Source of the DNA: Solirhodobacter olei
GTDB taxonomy: Bacteria > Pseudomonadota > Alphaproteobacteria > Rhodobacterales > Rhodobacteraceae
Assembly: GCF_004010155.1 (NCBI RefSeq)
Contig: NZ_RRYH01000038.1
Location: forward strand, 1 to 42,277
Direction: 5' to 3'
DNA length: 42,277 bases
In this document: one piece after another, positions 1 through 8,599 of the stretch
Layout: every line of letters begins with the position of its first letter
How positions within the stretch are numbered: the first letter of the stretch is position 1
Translations under genes and position numbers: made by a program
Notes under the pieces: model-generated
What the model saw: the letters and a program-made list of their open reading frames with translations, nothing else
What the model was told of the DNA's origin: nothing
The model's database searches: none

Positions 1-312
1 CGGGGACCATCTCAAACCCATCCAGGCAAGTTGACAAAGCCAGCTCGCGACCGCGCTGAAAAACACGCCACGATTCAGAGACAACTGACCGAACGCCGCC
101 AGCTTCAGCGGCGGATCGAAGCTGCGCGCCAGAAGCAGCAAGAACAGATCGCAGCGCTGAACCGCGATGTCGCCCAGTACATGATGATGGGCGGCCGCGC
201 GCCCGTGGAACTCACGAAACCTGCCGACGCTGCGCGCAAACGCGCGGTCCGTCAGCGGCAACAAGGCCTTACGCGCGAGCGCAGACGTGGCCCGGATTTT
301 ACCCCGAAATAG
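1..312 (+). CDS. 3' end of coiled-coil protein, possibly mobilisation-related (partial)
   Basis: The frame is open from the first base of the window to the TAA at 310-312, so this is probably the C-terminal end of a longer gene; a TTG at 31 could also start a 93-residue protein. The translation is very rich in Arg, Gln, Lys and Glu, with a heptad-like segment (roughly residues 18-60 from the start of the window) that should form a coiled coil, and a basic tail ending in PDFTPK. Basic helical tails of this kind are common at the C terminus of relaxases and other mobilisation proteins, but no catalytic motif lies inside the window, so that assignment is only a guess from composition. A ribbon-helix-helix-like gene follows 14 bp downstream, consistent with one transcript. 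Confidence 0.45.
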   Translation, partial: RGPSQTHPGKLTKPARDRAEKHATIQRQLTERRQLQRRIEAARQKQQEQIAALNRDVAQYMMMGGRAPVELTKPADAARKRAVRQRQQGLTRERRRGPDFTPK

Positions 313-326
313 GAAAGGAGACCCCT

Positions 327-545
327 ATGCGACGAACCTTCATGCTCAATCTCGATGACAAACATGCGGCCCAACTCGACGAGCTGTGCCGCCACTTCAG
401 CCTGGCCTCGGACGATACGCTGCGGCTGGCGATCCGCCTGACGCATGCGCGCTGCAAGCAAAAGGCCGGTGCCCTGGTGCCGGAGTTCAAACCGCGCGCC
501 GCAAAGCTCGATGACCACAACAAGGATGACTTTTCGCCATGGTGA
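327..545 (+). CDS. Small ribbon-helix-helix-like protein
   Basis: A 72-residue protein that starts at ATG 327 behind a good ribosome site (AGGAAAGGAG just upstream). Residues 4-45 fit a short beta strand (MLNLDD) followed by two helices, the layout of MetJ/Arc-type ribbon-helix-helix DNA-binding proteins; the tail is polar. Such proteins act as autorepressors, antitoxins or relaxosome accessory factors. Its stop codon overlaps the start of the next gene (539), so the two are probably translationally coupled. The family call rests on size and predicted fold, not on a diagnostic motif. Confidence 0.5.
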   Translation: MRRTFMLNLDDKHAAQLDELCRHFSLASDDTLRLAIRLTHARCKQKAGALVPEFKPRAAKLDDHNKDDFSPW

Positions 546-832
546 TGATGACCGACTATTTCCTGATCACGGGCGAGCGCGTCATAGCGACGGATGCCTT
601 CATGCGCGTGAGCCTCAGTGCGCGCCTGCGCGTCTACACCGGCAATCTTGTCTATCTGCACCGCATTGCCGAGACCGGCCAACCCGTGCGCCGCGGTGAT
701 GCCGTGGTCGTGGTTGAAGGCTATCTTGGGGCCGTCGAGCTCTATGCGCCCTGCGACGGACAGCTCCATTGGGTGGATGAAATGCTGACCAGCCCGTTCG
801 GCTGGCTGTTCACGATCCGCCGCGCGGAGTGA
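539..832 (+). CDS. Small lipoyl/biotinyl-like domain protein lacking the modifiable lysine
   Basis: A 97-residue protein overlapping the preceding gene by 7 bp. Residues 30-95 follow the biotinyl/lipoyl-domain pattern: a first half ending in GQPVRRGDAVVVVEG, a hairpin, then ELYAPCDGQL, equivalent to the E-x-x-AP-x-DG signature after the modified turn. The turn that normally carries Met-Lys-Met reads Tyr-Leu-Gly, so the acceptor Lys is missing and covalent biotin or lipoate is not expected. The fold may be used structurally, as in membrane-fusion or periplasmic adaptor domains. No signal peptide or membrane segment is visible. The start is one of ATG 539, 545 or 548. Confidence 0.5.
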   Translation: MVMMTDYFLITGERVIATDAFMRVSLSARLRVYTGNLVYLHRIAETGQPVRRGDAVVVVEGYLGAVELYAPCDGQLHWVDEMLTSPFGWLFTIRRAE

Positions 833-943
833 TCCCTGCCGGGGCGTCGTAACGGTGCGCTCCCGCGCATGCGGCCTCTATCGTGGTCGCTGGTTGCCAT
901 CGATTCTGGGAAATGGTTTTCCGCGAGAGCGTGGCATGTGAGT

Positions 944-1049
944 AATTTTCGACGCTTGTGATTGATTTTCGATGCGTTTCGATGTATATATATTTTCTAC
1001 ATGGGATAGCCATGTAATCAATTTTCGACGTAGGTGAATGGTTTTCGAC
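944..1049 (+). repeat. Phased TTTCGA direct repeats in the fic leader
   Basis: Five same-orientation copies of an (A/G)TTTTCGA(C/T) motif. The TTTCGA cores begin at 947, 967, 977, 1023 and 1043, giving spacings of 20, 10, 46 and 20 bp, mostly multiples of one helical turn. A weaker copy (ATTTTCTAC) lies at 992. The last copy ends just before the ATG at 1052. Direct, helix-phased repeats next to a start codon look like a cooperative operator or iteron-type site; the binding protein is unknown. Confidence 0.55.
998..1016. promoter_or_regulatory. Inverted repeat upstream of fic
   Basis: TACATGG (998-1004) and CCATGTA (1010-1016) form a perfect 7-bp dyad around GATAG. It sits between the TTTCGA copies, just downstream of an AT-rich stretch (TGTATATATATTTTC), the only strongly AT-rich segment of this leader. 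It is a candidate operator or promoter element for the Fic gene. Confidence 0.4.
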
Positions 1050-1051
1050 TG

Positions 1052-2599
1052 ATGAAGCTAGACGAACTGAGCCCAGACTTCCTGAGAGACGAACCGCTAC
1101 CGTACGGCACAAGTCTGGCCGGTTGGTCTGCGCTGGTTCACACTCTACAGATTGCCGCTCCGCTTCGCCATCTATCCTGTATCTCCGAAAAGCATGTCCG
1201 TGGGAACAAGCGAACCGAGGGGCCATGGGAAGTCTTCGACAAACGTTATCTGCCTGAGGGCAGCCTGGAGGGTCATCTTGGCTTTGCCCTGCGCCACGAG
1301 CCTATCGATCTGCTCGTTCTCAAACGCGTCTTCGACGCCGTGCCCGAAGGCGAGATCAAGAAGATCGTCGAGGCAACGCCAACAGGGACCCTCTCACGGC
1401 GGATATGGTTCTTCTACGAGACGTTGACGGGACGCGTTCTCGATCTGCCGGATGCTCCCAAGGTCACGGCGGTCGATGCTCTTGATCCGGCTGCATACTT
1501 CACGGGCAAGCCGAACTTTTCACAGCGCCACCGCGTTCGGGACAATCTGCTTGGAACCGGCGCGCTTTGTCCCGTCATTCGGCGAACGGAGAAGCTGCAA
1601 GGTCTTGTCGCGCAGGACCTGTCGGCCAAGGCGCAGGAAACGATAGGCCGAACGGGCGCGCAGGTGATCGCGCGCGCAGCAAGTTTCATGCTGCTGGCTG
1701 ACAGCCGCGCAAGTTTCGAGATCGAGGGCGAGCGCGCGCCGGTCAATCGTCTGGAGCGTTGGGGCCGCGCGGTTCTTGAAGCTGGCAAGAGGCCGCTCAA
1801 CCAGACCGAAATCTACCGCCTGCACCGCATCCTCATCGGCGATGACCGCTTCACCCCCATCGGCTACCGTGAGGAAGGCGTTTTCCTCGGCGAGCGCGAT
1901 GTAGACGGAGCCCCGCTTCCCGAATTCATCGGCGCGCGCCATCAGGACCTGTTCGAGCTGATGACGGCGCTGAATGAATGCAACAACCGCATGCGGATCA
2001 GCGACCAGGATGATGCCGATCCGGTCGTGCAGGCTGCCTGCATCGCCTTTGCCTTCGTCTACATTCATCCGCTGGCCGATGGAAACGGGCGGCTTCATCG
2101 CTGCCTTATCCATCACGTTCTGGCGGAACGCGCATTCACCCCGCCGGGCATGGTATTCCCCGTTTCTGCCGCCATGCAGGACCGTATCGACGACTATAGA
2201 AACGTGCTTCAGGGACACTCCGGGCCTCTGATGGACTTCATCGACTGGCGCGCGCTGCCAAGCGGGAATGTCGAGGTCCTGAACGAGACGGCCGACCTCT
2301 ATCGCTATTTCGACTGCACGGCCGAGGCCGAGTTCCTCTACGAATGCGTCCTGCGCACGGTTGAGGAAGACCTGCCTCGGGAGATCAACTATTTGAAGCG
2401 ACATGATCGGGCGATGTCGGCGATCATGAATGCTGTGGAAATGCCGGATCGGTTGGCCGAAGACCTGATCATGTTCATCCGCCAGAACGACGGCTCGCTC
2501 TCGAAGCGCCGGAGGGAGCGTGATCCGGTCAACAAGCTGACCGACGAAGAAATCCGGCTGGTCGAGGAGATCATCGCCGAAGCGTTCGACGGCGTGTAG
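1052..2599 (+). CDS. Fic-domain protein adenylyltransferase (class II-like)
   Basis: A 515-residue protein (521 if the in-frame GTG at 1034 is used; neither start has a clear ribosome site). The Fic signature HPLADGNGRLHR starts at residue 339 and holds the catalytic His, the phosphate-binding GNGR and the final Arg; Leu replaces the usual Phe. About 120 residues before it, SFEIEG (from residue 221) matches the inhibitory [S/T]xxxE[G/N] motif, whose Glu blocks productive ATP binding in class II Fic proteins. Known Fic enzymes transfer AMP from ATP to hydroxyl groups of target proteins, here probably cytosolic. The N-terminal 200 and C-terminal 130 residues are not diagnostic. There is no obvious FicA-type antitoxin gene; the inhibitory helix appears to be carried in cis. 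The upstream TTTCGA repeats suggest tight regulation. Confidence 0.88.
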   Translation: MKLDELSPDFLRDEPLPYGTSLAGWSALVHTLQIAAPLRHLSCISEKHVRGNKRTEGPWEVFDKRYLPEGSLEGHLGFALRHEPIDLLVLKRVFDAVPEGEIKKIVEATPTGTLSRRIWFFYETLTGRVLDLPDAPKVTAVDALDPAAYFTGKPNFSQRHRVRDNLLGTGALCPVIRRTEKLQGLVAQDLSAKAQETIGRTGAQVIARAASFMLLADSRASFEIEGERAPVNRLERWGRAVLEAGKRPLNQTEIYRLHRILIGDDRFTPIGYREEGVFLGERDVDGAPLPEFIGARHQDLFELMTALNECNNRMRISDQDDADPVVQAACIAFAFVYIHPLADGNGRLHRCLIHHVLAERAFTPPGMVFPVSAAMQDRIDDYRNVLQGHSGPLMDFIDWRALPSGNVEVLNETADLYRYFDCTAEAEFLYECVLRTVEEDLPREINYLKRHDRAMSAIMNAVEMPDRLAEDLIMFIRQNDGSLSKRRRERDPVNKLTDEEIRLVEEIIAEAFDGV

Positions 2600-2650
2600 C
2601 TAGCCGATACGGCTCCTCTTTTCAGTCAAGAAACAGAATAGGAGTGGGAT

Positions 2651-2869
2651 ATGAGCCCCCCAAAAAACAGGCCCCCAGTTGCAAAGGGAGTTAGATTTCC
2701 GTTCCAAGTCTCTATCGCCGCTTGGGGTGATCTTCTTGGTTATGGAAAGAAGATTGCTGAGTCCAAATTCAACCCTCTTGATGATCGCGCGAAGGAAAGT
2801 ATTCGACGCATACAGTGCGATGGCTCTGAGGCCCGTCCGCTCGCTCAGGTGAGTTATAATATTACATAA
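2651..2869 (+). CDS. Short unknown protein, possibly truncated
   Basis: A 72-residue ORF starting 51 bp after the Fic gene behind a good ribosome site (AGGAGTGGGAT then ATG). It is Lys- and Arg-rich with a central segment (SIAAWGDLLGYGKKIAESKF) and no signal peptide. The tail (PLAQVSYNIT) runs into AT-rich sequence unlike the rest, so this may be the head of a longer gene lost by deletion. I do not recognise the family. Its place downstream of fic leaves open a functional link, such as target or partner, but nothing in the sequence proves it. Confidence 0.4.
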   Translation: MSPPKNRPPVAKGVRFPFQVSIAAWGDLLGYGKKIAESKFNPLDDRAKESIRRIQCDGSEARPLAQVSYNIT

Positions 2870-3509
2870 GAAGTCTTATCTGCCTTAGGCCTCGGTTTTT
2901 CGGACGGAAGACAACATTTGCACTATATAACAATAATTTACCTACATGCGCGGATTTAGAAGCTCCCTCTGGCGAACGAGGATGGCGGCCGAAGTTCATC
3001 AAAACCCCTGTAGATCATAGCGCCCAACGAGCGGTCACCCCGCGCTAACCGGTTCCGCCGCAAATGTTGCCGGAGGAGAGGAGCTCCGCCGGCGGATACA
3101 ATCATGCTGCAAGCCCGGCGAAGATCTGGAAGGCGGTCGCCTCGTGCGGTGGGATCTGCACCTTGCGGATTTGTGTGTATGGTCTTGATCCTGGCGATGG
3201 TGGTGGGAAAGGCAAGTTTGGGGCTGTCTGCGGACCGGCAGGTTATGGTGACGATGGCGATTAATGCTGCCGCTCGGGGGAAACCGATGGTCGCCAAGTG
3301 CGTGTCGGTCAAAGCCATCCGCATCATGGCAACCCGCCATGTGGTGAACTCGAACTGCACGGATGCTTCTACCGGTTCAATTCTCAATCCGGAGGCTTGC
3401 CGAGGACCCAGGCTGGCGCAGCCCGGCGATCGCGGAGTAGAAAACTGTGATCCCGACAACGCGTCCCAGATCGCGGAAATTCGGGAGCGTCAATCATCGG
3501 AATTCAGCC
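2870..3509. other. Gap without a convincing gene
   Basis: About 640 bp. The first 80 bp are AT-rich (GTTATAATATTACATAAG just before, ACTATATAACAATAATTTACC at its end), unlike the rest of the window. Long open frames exist on both strands from about 2956 to 3592, but neither translation shows a domain, a ribosome site or plausible composition. It probably holds decayed sequence left by an old rearrangement. Confidence 0.5.
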
Positions 3510-3926
3510 ATGTCGCCGAAGCTAGAGATCACCGCGTCCCCGTCGCAAGAGGACCTAGATTTTCTTGGCCGATCCCTGGCCAACTTCAATGACGCGGATG
3601 TCGGGCCTTCGGATAGGCAGGCGCTTGCAGTGTTCCATCGCGACGGAGACCGGATCGTCGCCGGCCTATCGGGTTATACCGGCTGGGGCTGGCTTTACGT
3701 CCAATGGCTCTGGGTCGACGAGGACTGGCGCGGTCGCGGTCTCGCGGGAAGGATGCTGGACGCCGCAGAGGATGAGGCCCGCCGCCGCGGCTGCCACGGC
3801 GCGCTAATCGACTCCTTCAGCCCGACGGGCATCCGAAGTTACGAAAAGCAGGGTTATCGCCGCTTCGGCCAATTGTCCGATTTTCCAAAGGGACGCAGCC
3901 GGGTCTTTTTACAAAAGTCCCTTTAG
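3510..3926 (+). CDS. GNAT-family N-acetyltransferase
   Basis: A 138-residue single-domain GNAT protein. Motif A ([15 protein letters not shown], residues 69-83) contains R-G-R-G-x-A, the acetyl-CoA pyrophosphate loop, and a C-terminal [11 protein letters not shown] segment matches the usual motif B tail. I chose ATG 3510 because the upstream in-frame extension to GTG 3447 has no family resemblance; the ribosome site is weak for both. The substrate is unknown; the size and the [10 protein letters not shown] strand are typical of small-molecule or ribosomal-type acetyltransferases. It converges on anmK, and the two stop codons overlap (TAG at 3924-3926; TAA on the other strand at 3925-3923). 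Confidence 0.8.
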   Translation: MSPKLEITASPSQEDLDFLGRSLANFNDADVGPSDRQALAVFHRDGDRIVAGLSGYTGWGWLYVQWLWVDEDWRGRGLAGRMLDAAEDEARRRGCHGALIDSFSPTGIRSYEKQGYRRFGQLSDFPKGRSRVFLQKSL

Positions 3927-5038
3927 CGGGCCACGCGGCCGCCGCTCAGCGGCGCACGCGTACCGGTGGTGCCCGGGAAGCTCGTCGGAAGGTCACGCAG
4001 GCGGCGCAGTGCGAGGAATGCAAAGCACTCCGCCTCGATCGCATCCCCGCGCCAGCCGAATTCTTCCGCCGGAACTGCCTGCACCGCGGCCCTTTGCTCT
4101 AAAGCTTCCATAATTGCCGGGTTGTGGCGGCCGCCGCCACAGACGACGAGGCGTGTGGGGCGCATGGGCAGCAGATCAAGTCCACGGCCGACTGCCGCCG
4201 CTGTGAAGGCGGTCAGCGTGGCGGCCCCGTCGGCGGGGGAGAGCCCATCCGCCATGGCGGCGCTAAAGTCAAACCGATCAAGCGACTTGGGCGCAGGTGC
4301 GGAAAGGTACGGATGCTCGAGCAGCTTCGTCAAGCGGACCTCATCGACGCGGCCGGAACGGGCCGTGGCCCCACCGATGTCCATTTCGCCCAGGCCGTGG
4401 GACTTCATCCAGTCGTTGATCGGCGCGTTCGCCGGGCCGGTATCGAAGGCCAGAAGCCCCTCGGACCCGTCCCACCAAGTTACATTCGCGACGCCCCCAA
4501 GATTAAGCACCGCGGTCTTCCCCGGTGCTCCCGCACGCGCCAGTAACGCACGGTGATAGGCGGCCGAGAGCGGTGCCCCCTGCCCTCCAGCTGCCATATC
4601 GGCGCTGCGGAAGTCGTAGACGACCGGGACGCCGAGGAGCTGGTGCATCAGAGCCCCATCGCCCAGTTGCCGCGTCTGCCCAAGACGCTCGGCCTGCGGC
4701 GCGCGGTGCAGCACCGTCTGGCCGTGGAAACCCACAGCCGCGATGTCCGACATCGACATGCCGGCATCTTCCACCAGCGCGCGCACGGCCGTTGACTGAG
4801 CCCGGGTGATGGCAAGTTCGGCCACGGCGAAAATATCCGGCTCCGGCCCCTCGAAGGCCCAGTCGCGCGCCTGATCGAGCGTTTCCGCCAGCAACGCCCG
4901 GATCCAGTCCGGATAGGGGGCAAGGCGATAGGGTCCGAAATCTGTGACCGTTTCGCCGTCCGACCGGATCATCGCGACGTCTATATTTCCGTCAAGCACC
5001 GTGCCGGTCATCAGACCGACCGACCATGCAGGTTCCAT
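3923..5038 (-). CDS. anmK: Anhydro-N-acetylmuramic acid kinase
   Basis: A 371-residue cytosolic kinase that converts 1,6-anhydro-MurNAc plus ATP to MurNAc-6-phosphate in peptidoglycan recycling. Family landmarks in order: [13 protein letters not shown] (residues 8-20, nucleotide-binding phosphate loop), [58 protein letters not shown], a CGGGRHNP loop and the C-terminal [16 protein letters not shown]. Length is normal for AnmK. ATG 5038 was chosen because it is preceded by CGAGGATTGAAT and lies 2 bp after the stop of the serine hydrolase gene; an upstream extension of 70 residues has no homology pattern. It is the last gene of the muropeptide operon, and its product is the substrate of MurQ encoded upstream. 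Confidence 0.95.
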   Translation of the reverse strand: MEPAWSVGLMTGTVLDGNIDVAMIRSDGETVTDFGPYRLAPYPDWIRALLAETLDQARDWAFEGPEPDIFAVAELAITRAQSTAVRALVEDAGMSMSDIAAVGFHGQTVLHRAPQAERLGQTRQLGDGALMHQLLGVPVVYDFRSADMAAGGQGAPLSAAYHRALLARAGAPGKTAVLNLGGVANVTWWDGSEGLLAFDTGPANAPINDWMKSHGLGEMDIGGATARSGRVDEVRLTKLLEHPYLSAPAPKSLDRFDFSAAMADGLSPADGAATLTAFTAAAVGRGLDLLPMRPTRLVVCGGGRHNPAIMEALEQRAAVQAVPAEEFGWRGDAIEAECFAFLALRRLRDLPTSFPGTTGTRAPLSGGRVAR

Positions 5039-5040
5039 AT

Positions 5041-6036
5041 TCAATCCTCGTTTAGGCCATCGCCAGTCGCCCGGCGCAGTGAAGCGATGCCGCTGTCGAA
5101 GTGCCGAGTGGGGTGGATGCGGTTTGTAAGCAGCGTCCAGGCGCGGCCTCGATCGAAATCGATCCAGAGACCAGTGCCGGTAAAGCCGGTGTGTCCGATC
5201 GTGCCTGGCGGGCACAGGTCCCCGCCCATCCAGCCCGGATGGGCGCATTCCCAGCCATGGGTGCGATGGGGCGAGAGCTTTTCTCGCATGAGCAGCGTCG
5301 CCGGGGCATCCGGAGCGGCCAGCAGCCCCTCAGCGAAATCGAGAAGGCTTGCGGCAGTCCCGAAGAGGCCGGCATGGCCGGCACCACCGAGCGCCGAGCA
5401 ATTGTCGTCATGCACTTCGCCGCAGAGGACCCGGTGGCGCCAAGTACAATCCTCCGTGGCCGCGGCATGGATCGGCTCGGCTGCGAAGGAGAAGCCGGGG
5501 CCGGGGTCCATCTCGCGGATCCGCCTGCCCATGTGGCGTTCGAGCGCGAAACCCAGGAGGATGAAGTTTATGTCTGAGTAGACTGGCTCCCCCTTACGCC
5601 ATTCGCGCTGCAACACGAAGGCGCGCAGCAGATCGGCGTCGCGCCCATAAGTGTAGATAGGCTCTACCGCCGGAAACGGGGTCTGGTGGCCAAGGCACTG
5701 CCGGAACGTGACCTGGCGCTCCCAGGCGCCGACATCATACTGGCGCAGGTCTGGCAACAGCGTCGTCAAGGGTGCATCTAGATGGATCACCCCTGCTTCC
5801 GCCAATGCGAGAATTCGCGGCGTCGTGAAGACCGCCTTGGTCAGAGATGCGAGATCGAACCAGGTCTCCTCTGTCATCGCCCTCGTACTCGGCACGATCT
5901 GGGCCTGCCCGGTCGCGCGAAGGATGCGGCCCTGCCCCGACTCTGTTACGGCAAGTACGCCTCCGGGAACGCGCCCGGCCTCAACCGCCGCATGGAGCGG
6001 TGCGAAGGCCTTCTCGAAGCGGGTGGAGAGCGTCAT
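5041..6036 (-). CDS. Cytosolic serine hydrolase, beta-lactamase / CubicO family
   Basis: A 331-residue member of the class C beta-lactamase-like fold. The SxxK motif is SLTK (about residues 64-67), the second motif is Tyr-Ser-Asp in PVYSDIN (near 155), and the third is HTGFTG (near 287), standing in for [24 protein letters not shown] loop is typical of CubicO/YfeW-type proteins. No signal peptide or lipobox is present, so it should act in the cytoplasm. Related genes sit beside murQ in other bacteria (yfeW in E. coli, ybbE in B. subtilis), which supports a role on imported muropeptides, for example removing or trimming the peptide; the exact bond is unknown. It overlaps the ATPase gene by an ATGA and lies 2 bp before anmK. 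Confidence 0.85.
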   Translation of the reverse strand: MTLSTRFEKAFAPLHAAVEAGRVPGGVLAVTESGQGRILRATGQAQIVPSTRAMTEETWFDLASLTKAVFTTPRILALAEAGVIHLDAPLTTLLPDLRQYDVGAWERQVTFRQCLGHQTPFPAVEPIYTYGRDADLLRAFVLQREWRKGEPVYSDINFILLGFALERHMGRRIREMDPGPGFSFAAEPIHAAATEDCTWRHRVLCGEVHDDNCSALGGAGHAGLFGTAASLLDFAEGLLAAPDAPATLLMREKLSPHRTHGWECAHPGWMGGDLCPPGTIGHTGFTGTGLWIDFDRGRAWTLLTNRIHPTRHFDSGIASLRRATGDGLNED

Positions 6037-7763
6037 GCCACCTCCTCACGAGCAAGATGACCGGGGCCGACCTCTAACCAGCGGACCTCCGGCGGTTCCC
6101 ATCCTGCTGGATGGAGGATCGAGGGCACCTGGCTGGTGTCGAGATCAAAATGTACCCGCCTGCGGGCGATGTTCGGCACGGCGGCAATCAGTCGCCGTGT
6201 GTAGGAGTGGCGCGGGTCGGAGAGAACCGCTGCTGAAGGCCCCATCTCCACGATCTCGCCTCGGCAGACGACCGCCACGCGATGGGCAATCCGTTCAACC
6301 ACGGCCATGTCGTGCGAGATGAAGAGATAGGCGAGTTGGAATTCCCGCTGCAGATCTACAAGGAGGTCGAGCACCCGAGCCTGTACCGAAACATCGAGCG
6401 CCGATACAGCTTCGTCCAGCACCACTACTGAGGGATTGAGCATCAACGCGCGGGCGATGCAGATCCGCTGGCGCTGACCGCCGGAGAATTCGTGCGGGTA
6501 GCGCGTGAGGCTGTCGGCCGGAAGATCGACCCGGTCGAGCAGCATATGCATCCGCTCCCGCGCATCGGCATCGAACCGATGGCCCGCCGCAAGAACCGGC
6601 TCGGCGAGAAGATCCTCGACGGCAAGCCGCGGGTTAAGAGAGGCATAGGGGTTCTGGAACACCATCTGAACCGGCCGCAGGCCCTGACCAGTGGCGGAGA
6701 TCCTGCCGCTTGAGGGGGCCAGCCCGAGGATCGCCCGCGCCGTAGTGGACTTGCCCGACCCGCTTTCACCAACGATGCCGAGCGTCTCGCCCGGCAGCAG
6801 ATCAAAACTGACGCGCTCTACCGCATGAATATTGCCCTGCGAGGGGCGGAATAGCGTGCGCTTGATATTGAAACGAACCGTAAGATCATCGACCTTCAGC
6901 GCCGGCGCGGGCCGCTCTGATCCATCCGCGCCAGGGCCATCGCAGCGCACAGCCTTGCCATGTGCGAAATGCGGCACCGAGTGTAGGAGATGTTTTGTGT
7001 AGGGGTGCTGCGGATCATCCAGCACCGCGCCCAACGCGCCCTGCTCCACTGAGCGACCGTCCCGCATCACCATCACCTTGTCGGCGATCCCGGCCACAAG
7101 CCCGATGTCGTGAGTGATGAAGATCATCCCCATGCCAGTCTCGTCTCGTAACTCGGCCAGAAGCGCCATAATCTGCGCCTGGATGGTCACGTCGAGCGCC
7201 GTCGTCGGCTCGTCGGCGATCAGCAGACGCGGATTGCATGCCAGGACCGAGGCAATCATCACCCGTTGCAGCATTCCGCCGGACATCTCGTGCGGGAACT
7301 GGCCAAGACGCCGCACTGGATCGGGAATGCGCACCCGCTCCAGCGCCTCCCGCGCAGCCGAGGTGACCGCCCGGCCGCTCAGCCCATGGTGCAGACGGAA
7401 GGCCTCCCCAATCTGAGCTCCAACCGTCTTCACCGGGTTCAGCGAGCTCATGGGCTCCTGGAAGATCATGCCGATCTCAGCGCCCCGGATGCGAGAAAGC
7501 TCCGCTTCGGGAGCACCGACGAGATCGAGCTGGCTGCCATCCTGCCGCTCGAGCAGGATCGTCCCGCGCGTGACGCGCCCGCCACCAAAATCGATGAGCC
7601 GATTCACTGAAAGGGCGGTCACTGACTTGCCTGACCCGCTTTCGCCGACCAGGGCCAAGGTCTCTCCGGCGGCCAAGTCGAAGCTGACCCCATGGACGAC
7701 CTCACTCTTCTCCGGATCGCGGCCAAAGCCGACGTGGAGATCGCTTACCGACAGCAGTGTCAT
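6033..7763 (-). CDS. Peptide-type ABC transporter, fused double ATP-binding protein
   Basis: A 576-residue fusion of two Opp/Dpp-type ATPase domains, as in YejF or GsiA. Domain 1 has Walker A GESGSGKS (residues 40-47), a [14 protein letters not shown]-loop, signature MSGGM and Walker [13 protein letters not shown]; domain 2 has a second [26 protein letters not shown] and [12 protein letters not shown]. Each half ends in the oligopeptide-transporter extension ([24 protein letters not shown]). It powers the two permeases encoded directly upstream, overlapping the second by an ATGA, and overlaps the serine hydrolase gene downstream by another ATGA. Operon context points to import of peptidoglycan fragments. 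All catalytic motifs look intact in both halves, apart from Met replacing Gln after SGG in domain 1. Confidence 0.92.
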   Translation of the reverse strand: MTLLSVSDLHVGFGRDPEKSEVVHGVSFDLAAGETLALVGESGSGKSVTALSVNRLIDFGGGRVTRGTILLERQDGSQLDLVGAPEAELSRIRGAEIGMIFQEPMSSLNPVKTVGAQIGEAFRLHHGLSGRAVTSAAREALERVRIPDPVRRLGQFPHEMSGGMLQRVMIASVLACNPRLLIADEPTTALDVTIQAQIMALLAELRDETGMGMIFITHDIGLVAGIADKVMVMRDGRSVEQGALGAVLDDPQHPYTKHLLHSVPHFAHGKAVRCDGPGADGSERPAPALKVDDLTVRFNIKRTLFRPSQGNIHAVERVSFDLLPGETLGIVGESGSGKSTTARAILGLAPSSGRISATGQGLRPVQMVFQNPYASLNPRLAVEDLLAEPVLAAGHRFDADARERMHMLLDRVDLPADSLTRYPHEFSGGQRQRICIARALMLNPSVVVLDEAVSALDVSVQARVLDLLVDLQREFQLAYLFISHDMAVVERIAHRVAVVCRGEIVEMGPSAAVLSDPRHSYTRRLIAAVPNIARRRVHFDLDTSQVPSILHPAGWEPPEVRWLEVGPGHLAREEVA

Positions 7764-8599
7764 GCGCGCGCCACCCTGGTTTTCGGGTCAAGGATATCGC
7801 GCAAGGCATCGCCGAGAAGGTTGAAGCCGAGGATGCCTCCCATGATGGCGATGGCCGGGCAGATCATCAGCCAGGGCGCCATTTCCATCAGGTTCCGGCT
7901 GTCCGATAGCATCACGCCCAGCGAGGCAGCGGGCGGCTGTGTGCCGAGGCCAAGAAAACTCAGCCCGGCCTCGGTCAGAAGCGCCCAGGCAAGTGCGAGC
8001 GTCACCTGCACGGTCAGCGGCGCAACGATGTTCAGCAGAAGGTGGCGGGTAACAATGTAGCCGGTGGAACTGCCGAATGTGCGGGCCGCATCGACGAACT
8101 CACGGTTCTTCAATGATAGCGCCGGGCCGCGGACGACGCGGGTGAAGATCGGCATGTATACGAATGCGATGGCGAGGACCGATGTCCATGTCCCCGGCCC
8201 CAACACGGCAACCACCAGCATCGCGAGCAGGATCGCCGGGAAGGCAAGGAGTATGTCCATGCTACGCATCAGGATGCCGTCCCAGAACCGCTCGAACCAG
8301 GCCGCCACAAGGCCCAGCACAGTGCCGACGCTGGCGGCAACGGCGACCGATAAAAAAGCGATCAGGAACGACTGGCCAATCCCCGTCATCAGCCGGCTCG
8401 CCACGTCGCGCCCGAAGAGGTCTGTGCCGAGCCAATATCGCGCGCTCGGCGGCTGCAGCCGTGCGATCCGGTTCTGTGCGAGCGGGTCATGTGGGGTTAG
8501 CCCAATCCAACCCATCGCGGCGAGCAGAAGGTAGACCAGCACGATCGTCGCGCCGATGCGCCCGCTCGGATGACGGAAAAGGGCTTTAAGGAGGGACAT
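7760..8599 (-). CDS. Peptide-type ABC transporter permease, DppC/OppC-like
   Basis: A 279-residue inner-membrane protein with about six transmembrane segments. The N-terminal GTDLFGRDVASRL motif is characteristic of the DppC/OppC group, and EFVDAARTFGSSTGYIVTRHLLLN matches the EAA loop that contacts the ATPase. The C-terminal LLGDALRDILDP is also typical. Its start codon overlaps the stop of the DppB-like gene (TGATG), and its stop overlaps the start of the ATPase gene (ATGA), so all three subunits should be made in fixed ratio. Substrate is inferred only from the neighbours (MurQ, AnmK, sugar kinase). Confidence 0.92.
   Translation of the reverse strand: MSLLKALFRHPSGRIGATIVLVYLLLAAMGWIGLTPHDPLAQNRIARLQPPSARYWLGTDLFGRDVASRLMTGIGQSFLIAFLSVAVAASVGTVLGLVAAWFERFWDGILMRSMDILLAFPAILLAMLVVAVLGPGTWTSVLAIAFVYMPIFTRVVRGPALSLKNREFVDAARTFGSSTGYIVTRHLLLNIVAPLTVQVTLALAWALLTEAGLSFLGLGTQPPAASLGVMLSDSRNLMEMAPWLMICPAIAIMGGILGFNLLGDALRDILDPKTRVARA

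Noticed and set aside
3104-3592. Plus-strand ORF of 162 codons upstream of the GNAT gene, and its minus-strand counterpart at 2956-3459
   Set aside because: No ribosome site, no domain; the plus frame overlaps the head of the GNAT gene in another frame. Composition on both strands looks random.
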